Below the pieces are notes generated by a model. The model was not told the DNA's origin. It saw nothing but the letters and a program-made list of their open reading frames with translations, and made no database searches. The translations under genes and the position numbers were made by a program. From Prosthecobacter debontii (GTDB taxonomy: Bacteria > Verrucomicrobiota > Verrucomicrobiia > Verrucomicrobiales > Akkermansiaceae), in assembly GCA_945883455.1 (NCBI GenBank), contig CAMCXJ010000133.1, positions 1-5,597 of the forward strand: DNA of 5,597 bases. The letters are read 5' to 3'. Each line of letters opens with the position of its first letter. The first letter of the stretch is position 1. Of this stretch, positions 1 through 5,548 are shown piece after piece.

Positions 1-202
1 GTTTCTCGAGGGCGTCGATTTCCATGAGTGTTTCCGCGCCGGTGGTCTTGAGGGTGAAAACGGCGAGGGCGCGGGGGTTCAGGAAATCGGTGACAAGATC
101 ATCCCATCCACAAAGCGGAAACCGAAGGATGCCGCGGGTATCAGGAAGCCGGGATCGCGCGGTGATGCAGGCCGAACATCGTGACTTGAACAATGCCCGC
201 AT
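1..202 (-). CDS. Possible 5' part of an unidentified minus-strand gene, cut by the left edge
   Basis: I do not recognise this protein. A minus-strand frame is open from an ATG at 202-200 to the window edge (67 codons, no stop). Its distal part, roughly bases 1-95, looks coding: about 26 of the last 31 codons end in G or C, and it reads like a folded segment (..FLNPRALAVFTLKTTGAE.. followed by MEIDALEK). The upstream third is less convincing because it is Arg/Cys-rich with mixed third positions, so the true start may be the in-frame ATG at 26-24 or a non-ATG codon. If real, the gene would be divergent from the carbamoyltransferase. A competing plus-strand frame ending in TGA at 182-184 is also open from the edge, but its third-position GC is lower (about 62%) and it is Gly/Lys-rich. 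I see no known motif in either, and only the sequence to the left can decide. Confidence 0.3.
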   Translation of the reverse strand, partial: MRALFKSRCSACITARSRLPDTRGILRFPLCGWDDLVTDFLNPRALAVFTLKTTGAETLMEIDALEK

Positions 203-220
203 TCCTGCCCATATCGGCCA

Positions 221-2044
221 GTGGCATTCGTATTGGGCATTTCGGCATACTACCACGATTCGGCGGCCGCATTGGTTCAGGATGGGGTGATCGTGGCCGC
301 CGCCCAGGAGGAGCGTTTCACGCGCATCAAGCACGACGCGCGTTTCCCCTCCCAGGCGATCGCCAGTTGCCTGGGCCACGCGGGTATCTCTGCGGAGGAT
401 CTCGACTATGTCGCCTTCTACGAAAAGCCGCTGCTCAAGTTCGACCGGTTGCTCGAAACTTATCTGGCGCACGCTCCGGTCGGCTTCCGGTCGTTCCGCA
501 TGGCCATGCCCGTCTGGATGCACCAGAAGCTCCACCTTTCCCGTGAAATCCGCAGGGAACTCGGCGGCGCATACCGGAAACGCGTGATTTTTCCCGAGCA
601 TCACGAATCCCATGCGGCCTCCGCGTTTTTCCCCTCGCCCTTCGGGAGCGCCGCGATCGTCACCATGGACGGGGTCGGCGAGTGGACAACCACCAGCATC
701 GGAACGGGCACCGGCAACCGCATCCGGATCAGCCGCGAGATCCGCTTTCCGCATTCGCTGGGCCTGCTCTACTCCGCGTTCACCTACTACTGCGGGTTCA
801 AGGTGAACAGCGGCGAATACAAGTTGATGGGTCTCGCACCCTACGGGGAGCCGAAATACGCGGCGCTGATCCGGGAGCACCTCATCGACCTGCGCGAGGA
901 CGGCTCGTTCCGGCTCGACATGCGCTATTTCAACTACTGCCAGGGCCTGACCATGACCAACGACCGCTTCGCCCGGCTATTCGGCGGGCCGCCCCGGCAA
1001 CCCGAATCCGAACTGACCCAGCGGGAAATGGACATCGCCGCATCCATCCAGGCCGTCACCGAGGAGGCGATGCTCCGCATCTGCAAATCCGCCCGCGAGG
1101 AAACCGGAATGTCCAACCTCTGCCTGGCCGGCGGGGTGGCTCTCAATTGCGTGGGCAACGGCCGCATCCTCCGCGAGGCAGGATTCGAAAACATCTGGAT
1201 CCAGCCGGCGTCGGGCGATGCCGGCGGAGCCCTGGGTGCCGCGCTCTTCACAAGCCACCAGTTGCTCGACCTGCCTAGGAAACCCCGGGAACCCGACTCC
1301 CAATCCGGCTCATTGCTCGGAGCCTCCCTCGCGCACGGGGAAATCCAAAACAAGCTGGATGAGCTCGGCGCAGTGTATCGCCACCAACCCGATCAGGAAA
1401 CCCTTCTCCGTGAGGTGTCCTCCCACCTCGAACAAGGCCGGGTGGTCGGCTGGTTCCAAGGGCGAATGGAGTTCGGCCCCCGCGCCCTGGGAAGCCGCAG
1501 CATACTCGGCGATCCGCGCGACAAGGACATGCAGTCGAGGATGAATCTCCGGATCAAGTTCCGCGAGTCCTTCCGCCCCTTCGCCGCCGCGGTGCTGCGG
1601 GGGGACGCGGCGGATTACTTCGAGATCGGCGCGGATCAGGAAAGCCCTTACATGCTGCTGGTCACCAAGGTGCGTGAGGACAAGCGCCTCCCCGCCGATA
1701 CCCCTGCAACGGGTATCGAAAGGCTCCGCCAGGAGCGGTCGGTCGTCCCCGCCGTCACCCACGTCGATCATTCCTGCCGCATCCAGACGGTCGATGCCGG
1801 CCGGAACCCCTGCTTTCACCGCTTGCTGGAGATCTTCAAGGCCTCCACCGGCTGCCCAATGCTGGTGAACACCAGTTTCAACGTGCGCGGCGAACCGATC
1901 GTCTGCACGCCCGCCGACGCATACCGCTGTTTCATGGAAACCGGCATGGACGTGCTAGTCATCGACGGTTTCCTGTTGCTCAAGGAAGAACAACCCACCC
2001 GCAGCGACACCCCCAACCTCCGCGAGGTCTTCGCCCCCGACTGA
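221..2044 (+). CDS. NodU/TobZ-type carbamoyltransferase (Kae1-like plus C-terminal YrdC-like domains)
   Basis: This cytoplasmic enzyme of 607 residues is close to the usual 550-620 of the family. Known members make carbamoyl-adenylate from carbamoyl phosphate and ATP in the C-terminal domain and transfer the carbamoyl group to a sugar or natural-product acceptor in the N-terminal ASKHA-fold domain. Visible N-terminal signatures are GISAYYHDSAAAL (6-18), AAAQEERFTR (26-35), metal-binding HHESH (127-131, H127-x3-H131), MDGVGEW (149-155), GEYKLMGLAPYGEP (198-211), AGGVALN (303-309) and SGDAGGALGAA (331-341). C-terminal signatures are GRMEFGPRALGSRSIL (414-429), FRPFA (451-455) and VNTSFNVRGEPIV (549-561). 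All expected ligand residues are present, so it should be active. The start is a GTG: an in-frame stop lies at 182-184, no in-frame ATG precedes the conserved N-terminus, and no Shine-Dalgarno site is visible. It is the first gene of a three-gene operon and its TGA overlaps the next ATG. The acceptor is unknown; nearby membrane and glycosyltransferase genes suggest a cell-envelope glycan or glycolipid. Confidence 0.93.
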   Translation: MAFVLGISAYYHDSAAALVQDGVIVAAAQEERFTRIKHDARFPSQAIASCLGHAGISAEDLDYVAFYEKPLLKFDRLLETYLAHAPVGFRSFRMAMPVWMHQKLHLSREIRRELGGAYRKRVIFPEHHESHAASAFFPSPFGSAAIVTMDGVGEWTTTSIGTGTGNRIRISREIRFPHSLGLLYSAFTYYCGFKVNSGEYKLMGLAPYGEPKYAALIREHLIDLREDGSFRLDMRYFNYCQGLTMTNDRFARLFGGPPRQPESELTQREMDIAASIQAVTEEAMLRICKSAREETGMSNLCLAGGVALNCVGNGRILREAGFENIWIQPASGDAGGALGAALFTSHQLLDLPRKPREPDSQSGSLLGASLAHGEIQNKLDELGAVYRHQPDQETLLREVSSHLEQGRVVGWFQGRMEFGPRALGSRSILGDPRDKDMQSRMNLRIKFRESFRPFAAAVLRGDAADYFEIGADQESPYMLLVTKVREDKRLPADTPATGIERLRQERSVVPAVTHVDHSCRIQTVDAGRNPCFHRLLEIFKASTGCPMLVNTSFNVRGEPIVCTPADAYRCFMETGMDVLVIDGFLLLKEEQPTRSDTPNLREVFAPD

Positions 2045-2457
2045 TGAGCCTGATCCGCCTCAACACCCGCCCATCGCGTCGCCAGCTCATCCAGTTCGGC
2101 GCGGCTTGGGCCGTATTTTTCCTGCTGGCCGCCCTGTTTGCGGCGTGGCGTGGCGCGCCGGTTTCGCCTTGGTGGATCCTTGCGCTCGCACTCATCCCTC
2201 CGCTCATCGGTTGGCTCTTTCCGGGTTTCCTGCGGCTCCTCTTCGTCGCTCTTGCCGTGGTCACCTTCCCCATCGGTTTCGTGGTATCGCATCTCATCCT
2301 TGCGGCGCTCTATTACCTTGTGCTTACGCCCATCGGCCTTATCCTCAGGTGCTTCAAACCGGAGCTTTTCCCGAAAAGGCCGGATCCATCCCTCCCCACC
2401 TACTGGCATTCCCGCACCGGCGCCCGCAAGCCCGGCGACTACCTCAAACCTTACTGA
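2044..2457 (+). CDS. SxtJ-like small membrane protein
   Basis: This 137-residue membrane protein resembles the SxtJ family, named after a small gene of the cyanobacterial saxitoxin cluster and often found next to a carbamoyltransferase (SxtI in that cluster). The biochemical role is not known. The N-terminus is short and basic with a PSRRQLIQFG stretch (10-19), followed by hydrophobic segments at about 18-35, 42-60 and 62-101. The last is long enough for two spans and contains the family-like YYLVLTPIGLILR (90-102). The C-terminus is polar and ends with a PTYWHSR stretch (118-124) and a Gly-Asp-Tyr tail, probably cytosolic. The ATG overlaps the carbamoyltransferase stop (TGATG), there is no Shine-Dalgarno site at the right distance, and the start therefore probably depends on translational coupling. 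I infer a membrane partner or docking protein for the carbamoyltransferase. Family assignment rests on sequence pattern plus context, not on a search. Confidence 0.85.
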   Translation: MSLIRLNTRPSRRQLIQFGAAWAVFFLLAALFAAWRGAPVSPWWILALALIPPLIGWLFPGFLRLLFVALAVVTFPIGFVVSHLILAALYYLVLTPIGLILRCFKPELFPKRPDPSLPTYWHSRTGARKPGDYLKPY

Positions 2458-2459
2458 CC

Positions 2460-2669
2460 ATGAGCGAAAAAAAGGCGAAACCGGACGAAGATGACTTCGC
2501 GGTAGCGGCGAGCCAGGCCGATTCCGGGCTGCTCCGCGAGTTCCTCGGCTTCCTCATGGAAAGCAAGAAATGGTGGCTGGTACCCCTGCTCATCGCCTTC
2601 GCATTGGTCGCGGCGCTCGTGTTCCTCGGCGGCACCGGAGCCGCGCCGTTCATCTACTCGTTGTTCTGA
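2460..2669 (+). CDS. DUF5989 family single-span membrane protein
   Basis: This is a 69-residue protein with an acidic/basic hydrophilic N-terminus (1-23), an amphipathic stretch LLREFLGFLMESKKWW (24-39), one transmembrane helix at about 40-57, and a short tail GGTGAAPFIYSLF (57-69). The FLMESKKWWLVPLL core and the APFIY ending are typical of the DUF5989 family, whose function is undescribed. Members commonly sit beside SxtJ-like and carbamoyltransferase genes. The ATG lies 2 bases after the sxtJ-like stop, again without a Shine-Dalgarno site, which fits coupled translation. A longer open frame in the same register begins at 2106, but it would run across the whole sxtJ-like gene, and the family homology starts only within this 69-residue product. 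The last 16 bases overlap the end of the convergent glycosyltransferase gene. The N-terminal tail of about 20 charged residues seems longer than the family core of about 50 residues. Confidence 0.9.
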   Translation: MSEKKAKPDEDDFAVAASQADSGLLREFLGFLMESKKWWLVPLLIAFALVAALVFLGGTGAAPFIYSLF

Positions 2670-3373
2670 AACCGGTATTTCACGATGCACCGGATCGCGC
2701 TGACCCCGTCCTTCCAGCCGATCTTCTTGCCCGCCGCATAGCCCCGGCCACGGTAGGAAATCGCGACCTCGCGGATGGGAACCCCCAGCTTCGAGACCTT
2801 CGCCGTGAATTCCGGCTCAAACCCGAAGCGATCCTCCCGGAGTTGGATCCTCGCGAGAATAGATCTTCTGAACATCTTGTAGCAGGTTTCCATGTCGGTC
2901 AGATCCAGGCCGGTGGCGAGGTTGGAAAGGCGCGTCAGCACCTTGTTTCCGAGTACATGCCAGGATCCGGAACGGCCGCCGGCCGCAGCCCCCTGGAAAC
3001 GCGAGCCATACACCACATCCGCCTCGCCGGAAAGGATGGGCCGCAGGAGCTTGGGATACTCGTCCGGGTCATACTCCAGATCCGCGTCCTGCACGACCAG
3101 GATCTCCGATTCGGCATGGCCGAACCCCGTCCGCAGCGCCGCCCCCTTGCCCCGGTTCACCTCGCAGCGGAAGATCCGTATCCGGGCATCGGTCTTTTCA
3201 AGCTCCTGCATGATACCCCAGGTGCCGTCCGTCGAGCCGTCGTCCACCAGGATGAGCTCGCCTACCTCGCGTCGCAAGAGAACCTTTTCGACAATCTGTA
3301 ACAGCGTCCCTTCCTCATGGAACGCCGGCATGACGACTCCGAGGCATTTTTCCGGGACGGCGAACGGTTCCAT
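2654..3373 (-). CDS. Family 2 glycosyltransferase, dolichol/polyprenyl-phosphate mannosyltransferase-like
   Basis: This 239-residue GT-A fold enzyme resembles DPM1/DPG synthase-type glycosyltransferases, which transfer a sugar from a nucleotide donor to a polyprenyl phosphate at the inner face of the membrane. Visible motifs are VVMPAFHEE (13-21), ILVDDGSTDGTW (41-52), NRGKGAALRTGF (73-84), the metal-binding DAD (96-98) within DADLEYDP, YGSRF (122-126), TDMETCYKMFR (159-169), FGFEPE (183-188), and the C-terminal YRGRGYAAGKKIGWKDG region (207-223). The protein has no transmembrane segment and no GtrA-like extension, so it corresponds to the short soluble type. The ATG at 3373-3371 lies 10 residues before the first conserved strand. 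No other in-frame ATG precedes it before a stop, and no good Shine-Dalgarno site is present. The TAG stop falls inside the last codons of the DUF5989 gene on the opposite strand. Donor and acceptor cannot be deduced. The context suggests a lipid-linked sugar for a surface glycan, perhaps the same pathway as the carbamoyltransferase. Confidence 0.93.
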   Translation of the reverse strand: MEPFAVPEKCLGVVMPAFHEEGTLLQIVEKVLLRREVGELILVDDGSTDGTWGIMQELEKTDARIRIFRCEVNRGKGAALRTGFGHAESEILVVQDADLEYDPDEYPKLLRPILSGEADVVYGSRFQGAAAGGRSGSWHVLGNKVLTRLSNLATGLDLTDMETCYKMFRRSILARIQLREDRFGFEPEFTAKVSKLGVPIREVAISYRGRGYAAGKKIGWKDGVSAIRCIVKYRFQNNE

Positions 3374-3406
3374 GCGAGTAGGGAGCCCTCGTGACTGATT
3401 GCCGTC

Positions 3407-3435
3407 AAGCCTGAGCAGGATGGTTCATCAGGCTT
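3407..3435. repeat. Perfect 8-base inverted repeat upstream of the glycosyltransferase
   Basis: AAGCCTGA at 3407-3414 pairs exactly with TCAGGCTT at 3428-3435, leaving a 13-base spacer. No run of T follows on either strand, so it does not look like an intrinsic terminator. It lies 34-62 bases upstream of the glycosyltransferase ATG, in its probable promoter or leader. It could be a leader hairpin or a site for a dimeric regulator. An 8-base match of this kind can also arise by chance. Confidence 0.4.
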
Positions 3436-3578
3436 CCCGGCTCGCCATACCAAACGGAGACCTGATCCTACCTGGTGCCGCTCCCAGACCCATTCCGTCA
3501 GCCTCACAGGCCTTGAAACAGATGATTTTTCCCCATGAAGTGCGTCCCGGATGCTCAAATGGCGGAAACATGGGCGAA

Positions 3579-3606
3579 TTAGGATCAGTTGGTTATAAAA
3601 TCTAAT
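3579..3606 (+). promoter_or_regulatory. Putative promoter of the PEP-CTERM gene
   Basis: The AT-rich patch contains two -10-like hexamers, TATAAA (3594-3599) and TCTAAT (3601-3606, 5 of 6 matches to TATAAT). For the second, TTAGGA at 3579-3584 would be a poor -35 element at 16 bases spacing. Transcription would start near 3612 and leave a leader of about 95 bases before the ATG at 3707. I looked for a sigma-54 type GG-N10-GC element, which some PEP-CTERM genes carry, and did not find one. Confidence 0.35.
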
Positions 3607-3706
3607 TTGCAGAAAAATGGGGGCAAGTGCTACTTTGAGCAAAGTTTTCGCCGTAACCGTCTCAGATCACAGATCTAAGGCACTCCCTAACCGAATCAAA
3701 AACACC

Positions 3707-5401
3707 ATGAACCCTCCAAAAACACCATATCCAGCGCCCCTTGTCGCTGCCGTGGTAATGGCCACCGCGCTACTAGGATGCACCACAGCCTCCGCGCAGA
3801 CACCTCCGACTCCGACCCATACGTTTCAGCCTGCAGGTGCCTCGGGGACGTTTGGTACTGCGGGGAACTGGAGCCCCGGGCTTCCTGGAGCAGCCAACGA
3901 TGTCTTGATCGCCGACGGAAAAACCGCCAACGGTATGACTCAGACTGAAGCGAATACTCTGTTCGGAAGCCTGACATTGGGGGTGGGTTCAACCTTGAAC
4001 CTTGCTGCCAGCAACACAACAGGCTTGGCAGCGAACTCCGTGCTTTATTTCAACAACGGATCCCAGCTCAACTACACCAGCGGCGGCACCAATCGAGCCA
4101 ACACGTATAACATAGTTTCCGGTGCCACCGTGGGGATGCACTTGGGCCAAGGCGGCAGCGATTCCCTTCCCCAAGGCACCATGGTTGGTGGGAGCAATAC
4201 CGTCGTGAATATGACTGCGGCGAATCTCCTAAACATGCGATTGAATGCTGGCTCGTTTAACGGCACTCTGAATCATCGCACCAACGTTGCGAACAATGCT
4301 CGTGCAGTTAATTACGGAAACGCTGGCAATTCATTTGGATCTGGCACCCTCAACATTGACACTTTCGTGCGCGTGACGGGCAGCAAATCCAACTTGATCA
4401 ATGACTCCGGCACTTTGCAACTCACCGGTTCCTCGGGAGGCGCATCCAACGTCAAATTCGACATGGGTGCGAGTACCGATACGATTGGCGGTCTGACCAT
4501 TGACACGCCGATCGGTGCAACCGCATCCGCTCCCACCTATAGGGGTTCCAATACACTCACTGTCAGCGGCACGACGACCTTCCAAGGCACGGCCGGAGAC
4601 GTCAACTTCGATTCTTCGAATGGCACCCCCTCCTCCCACAACCTCATCACCACCGGCAACATGACCTTCGGTGGAACGGGCACCTGGGCGGTTTCCGGGG
4701 ACGGTCGCATCCGTCTCAACGCCGCGTCAGGCACGAGAACCATCACCACCAACACCAATGCCAGCATTTCCAGCACCTTGGTGGGCACACAGGGCTTCAC
4801 CAAGGCGGGAACCGGAACCCTGACCCTGACAGGCGACCTCACCAACCTCAACACATCGGGCGACATCACCCTCTCAGCCGGACAGCTATTCTTCAATGGT
4901 GCCACGAATCTGAGCAGGAATGTCGCCGTCACAGGGAACGCACAACTCCGCTCCACCGTCACCATTCCCGGCATCTCGATCAGCACGGGAGGCACGCTCA
5001 ACATCGGCACCGCCACCGCTGTGGAAACCCTTACCGCGAGTGCTTTCTCCGTGGCGTCGACCGGGACTGCCATCAGCTTCCAATATAGCGGAAACGGCGT
5101 GAACGACCAGATCATCGCCCCTACCCTCAACCTCACTGGTGTGGCTGCCGGCGGCATCACCATCAATGGAACCAGCCTTGGCGGCTACGACGCGCAGGTG
5201 GGCGATATCTTCACCCTGTTCAGCGGCACCGTGACCGGCTTCGACGTGAGCAAGTTCGTTCTCAACATGCCTGTGCTTACAGGTGGGAACACTTGGAAGA
5301 TCCAGGAAGGCAGCCTGCAGTTGGTGGTGATTCCCGAGCCCTCCGGCATCCTGCTTTCCGGCATTGCCCTGATGGGACTGATCCTTCGCCGCCGCCGGTG
5401 A
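3707..5401 (+). CDS. Secreted beta-strand-repeat protein with C-terminal PEP-CTERM sorting signal
   Basis: This 564-residue exported protein is very rich in Thr, Ser, Asn and Gly and probably forms a beta-solenoid. It begins with a signal sequence: a short N-region, a hydrophobic core (11-24) and either signal peptidase I cleavage after ASA (28-30) or lipid attachment at the lipobox-like LLGC (22-25). Cys25 is the only cysteine in the protein. A GNWSPGLPGAANDVLI segment (53-68), common at the start of such Verrucomicrobia proteins, follows. One autotransporter-associated beta-strand repeat is clear at about 363-396 (FTKAGTGTLTLTG .. SAGQL). Near the end is a GDIFTLFSG segment (499-507) and then the sorting signal PEPS (543-546), a 14-residue hydrophobic stretch (547-560) and RRRR (561-564). 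An exosortase should recognise this signal. I prefer the ATG at 3707 because the frame upstream to 3617 encodes a polar, non-signal stretch. Function is probably structural, at the cell surface or matrix. The first half has clearly lower GC than the second. Confidence 0.85.
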   Translation: MNPPKTPYPAPLVAAVVMATALLGCTTASAQTPPTPTHTFQPAGASGTFGTAGNWSPGLPGAANDVLIADGKTANGMTQTEANTLFGSLTLGVGSTLNLAASNTTGLAANSVLYFNNGSQLNYTSGGTNRANTYNIVSGATVGMHLGQGGSDSLPQGTMVGGSNTVVNMTAANLLNMRLNAGSFNGTLNHRTNVANNARAVNYGNAGNSFGSGTLNIDTFVRVTGSKSNLINDSGTLQLTGSSGGASNVKFDMGASTDTIGGLTIDTPIGATASAPTYRGSNTLTVSGTTTFQGTAGDVNFDSSNGTPSSHNLITTGNMTFGGTGTWAVSGDGRIRLNAASGTRTITTNTNASISSTLVGTQGFTKAGTGTLTLTGDLTNLNTSGDITLSAGQLFFNGATNLSRNVAVTGNAQLRSTVTIPGISISTGGTLNIGTATAVETLTASAFSVASTGTAISFQYSGNGVNDQIIAPTLNLTGVAAGGITINGTSLGGYDAQVGDIFTLFSGTVTGFDVSKFVLNMPVLTGGNTWKIQEGSLQLVVIPEPSGILLSGIALMGLILRRRR

Positions 5402-5433
5402 TCCATCGGTTCCGCTCGCGCTTCGCTTTTCCC

Positions 5434-5476
5434 AATCCGGGACATCCGCCGATCGCGCGGGGTTCCGGATTTTCTT
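5434..5476 (+). terminator. Intrinsic terminator of the PEP-CTERM gene
   Basis: Bases 5434-5443 (AATCCGGGAC) pair with 5462-5471 (GTTCCGGATT) in a 10-base stem with one G-U pair. Inside it CCGC (5446-5449) can pair with GCGG (5457-5460) and extend the hairpin. TTTTCTT (5470-5476) follows on the plus strand. It begins 33 bases after the stop codon of the PEP-CTERM gene, the expected position and orientation for a Rho-independent terminator. Confidence 0.75.
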
Positions 5477-5548
5477 GTACGGTCGTCTTCGCATCCTGGC
5501 AAGCTTGGCTTGAAATCGGCGCGGCACCCCTATATCCCGTAAACATCC

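Larger units (their letters stand above)
3374..3706. other. Divergent intergenic region, no convincing gene
   Basis: These 333 bases separate the minus-strand glycosyltransferase start from the plus-strand PEP-CTERM gene start, so both genes must take their promoters from here. The left half is GC-rich and has an 8-base perfect inverted repeat. The right half, from about 3575, is AT-rich with promoter-like sequence and a leader. A plus-strand frame (TTG 3399 or ATG 3420, stop at 3605) and a minus-strand frame are open through parts of it. Neither has a recognisable motif, a plausible ribosome site or the strong third-position GC of the neighbouring genes, so I do not call them. Confidence 0.6.

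Noticed and set aside
24..290. Plus-strand open frame across the carbamoyltransferase start
   Set aside because: It is Arg/His-rich with no motif, overlaps the conserved N-terminus of the carbamoyltransferase in another frame, and lies opposite a more coding-like minus-strand frame.
193..546. Frame starting with ATG at 193, considered as an alternative start or a frameshifted N-terminus for the carbamoyltransferase
   Set aside because: The conserved family N-terminus is intact in the GTG 221 frame, so no frameshift is needed. The 193 frame is a Pro/Arg-rich shadow.
1816..2409. 197-residue minus-strand open frame
   Set aside because: It is highly charged, low-complexity and antisense to the end of the carbamoyltransferase and most of the sxtJ-like gene, both of which have clear family signatures.
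3403..3408. TTGACG on the minus strand as a -35 element for the glycosyltransferase
   Set aside because: The sequence 17 bases downstream (CTCCCT) does not resemble a -10 element.
3399..3605. 68-residue plus-strand frame in the intergenic region
   Set aside because: It has a TTG or weak ATG start, no ribosome site, no recognisable motif, unremarkable third-position use, and overlaps the promoter-like patch.
3632..3648. Hairpin ACTTT-GAGC-AAAGT plus T residues as an intrinsic terminator
   Set aside because: The five-base AT-rich stem is too weak. It lies in the leader of an apparently intact gene, so I mention it only as a possible leader element.
3617..3706. Upstream ATG extending the PEP-CTERM protein by 30 residues
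   Set aside because: The added residues are polar and charged and would push the signal sequence away from the N-terminus. The stretch also lies in the AT-rich leader.
4537..5166. 209-residue minus-strand open frame opposite the PEP-CTERM gene
   Set aside because: It is Val/Pro/Arg-rich, as expected for the antisense of a Thr/Asn-rich repeat protein, with no motif. The plus strand has a signal sequence, a repeat and a sorting signal.
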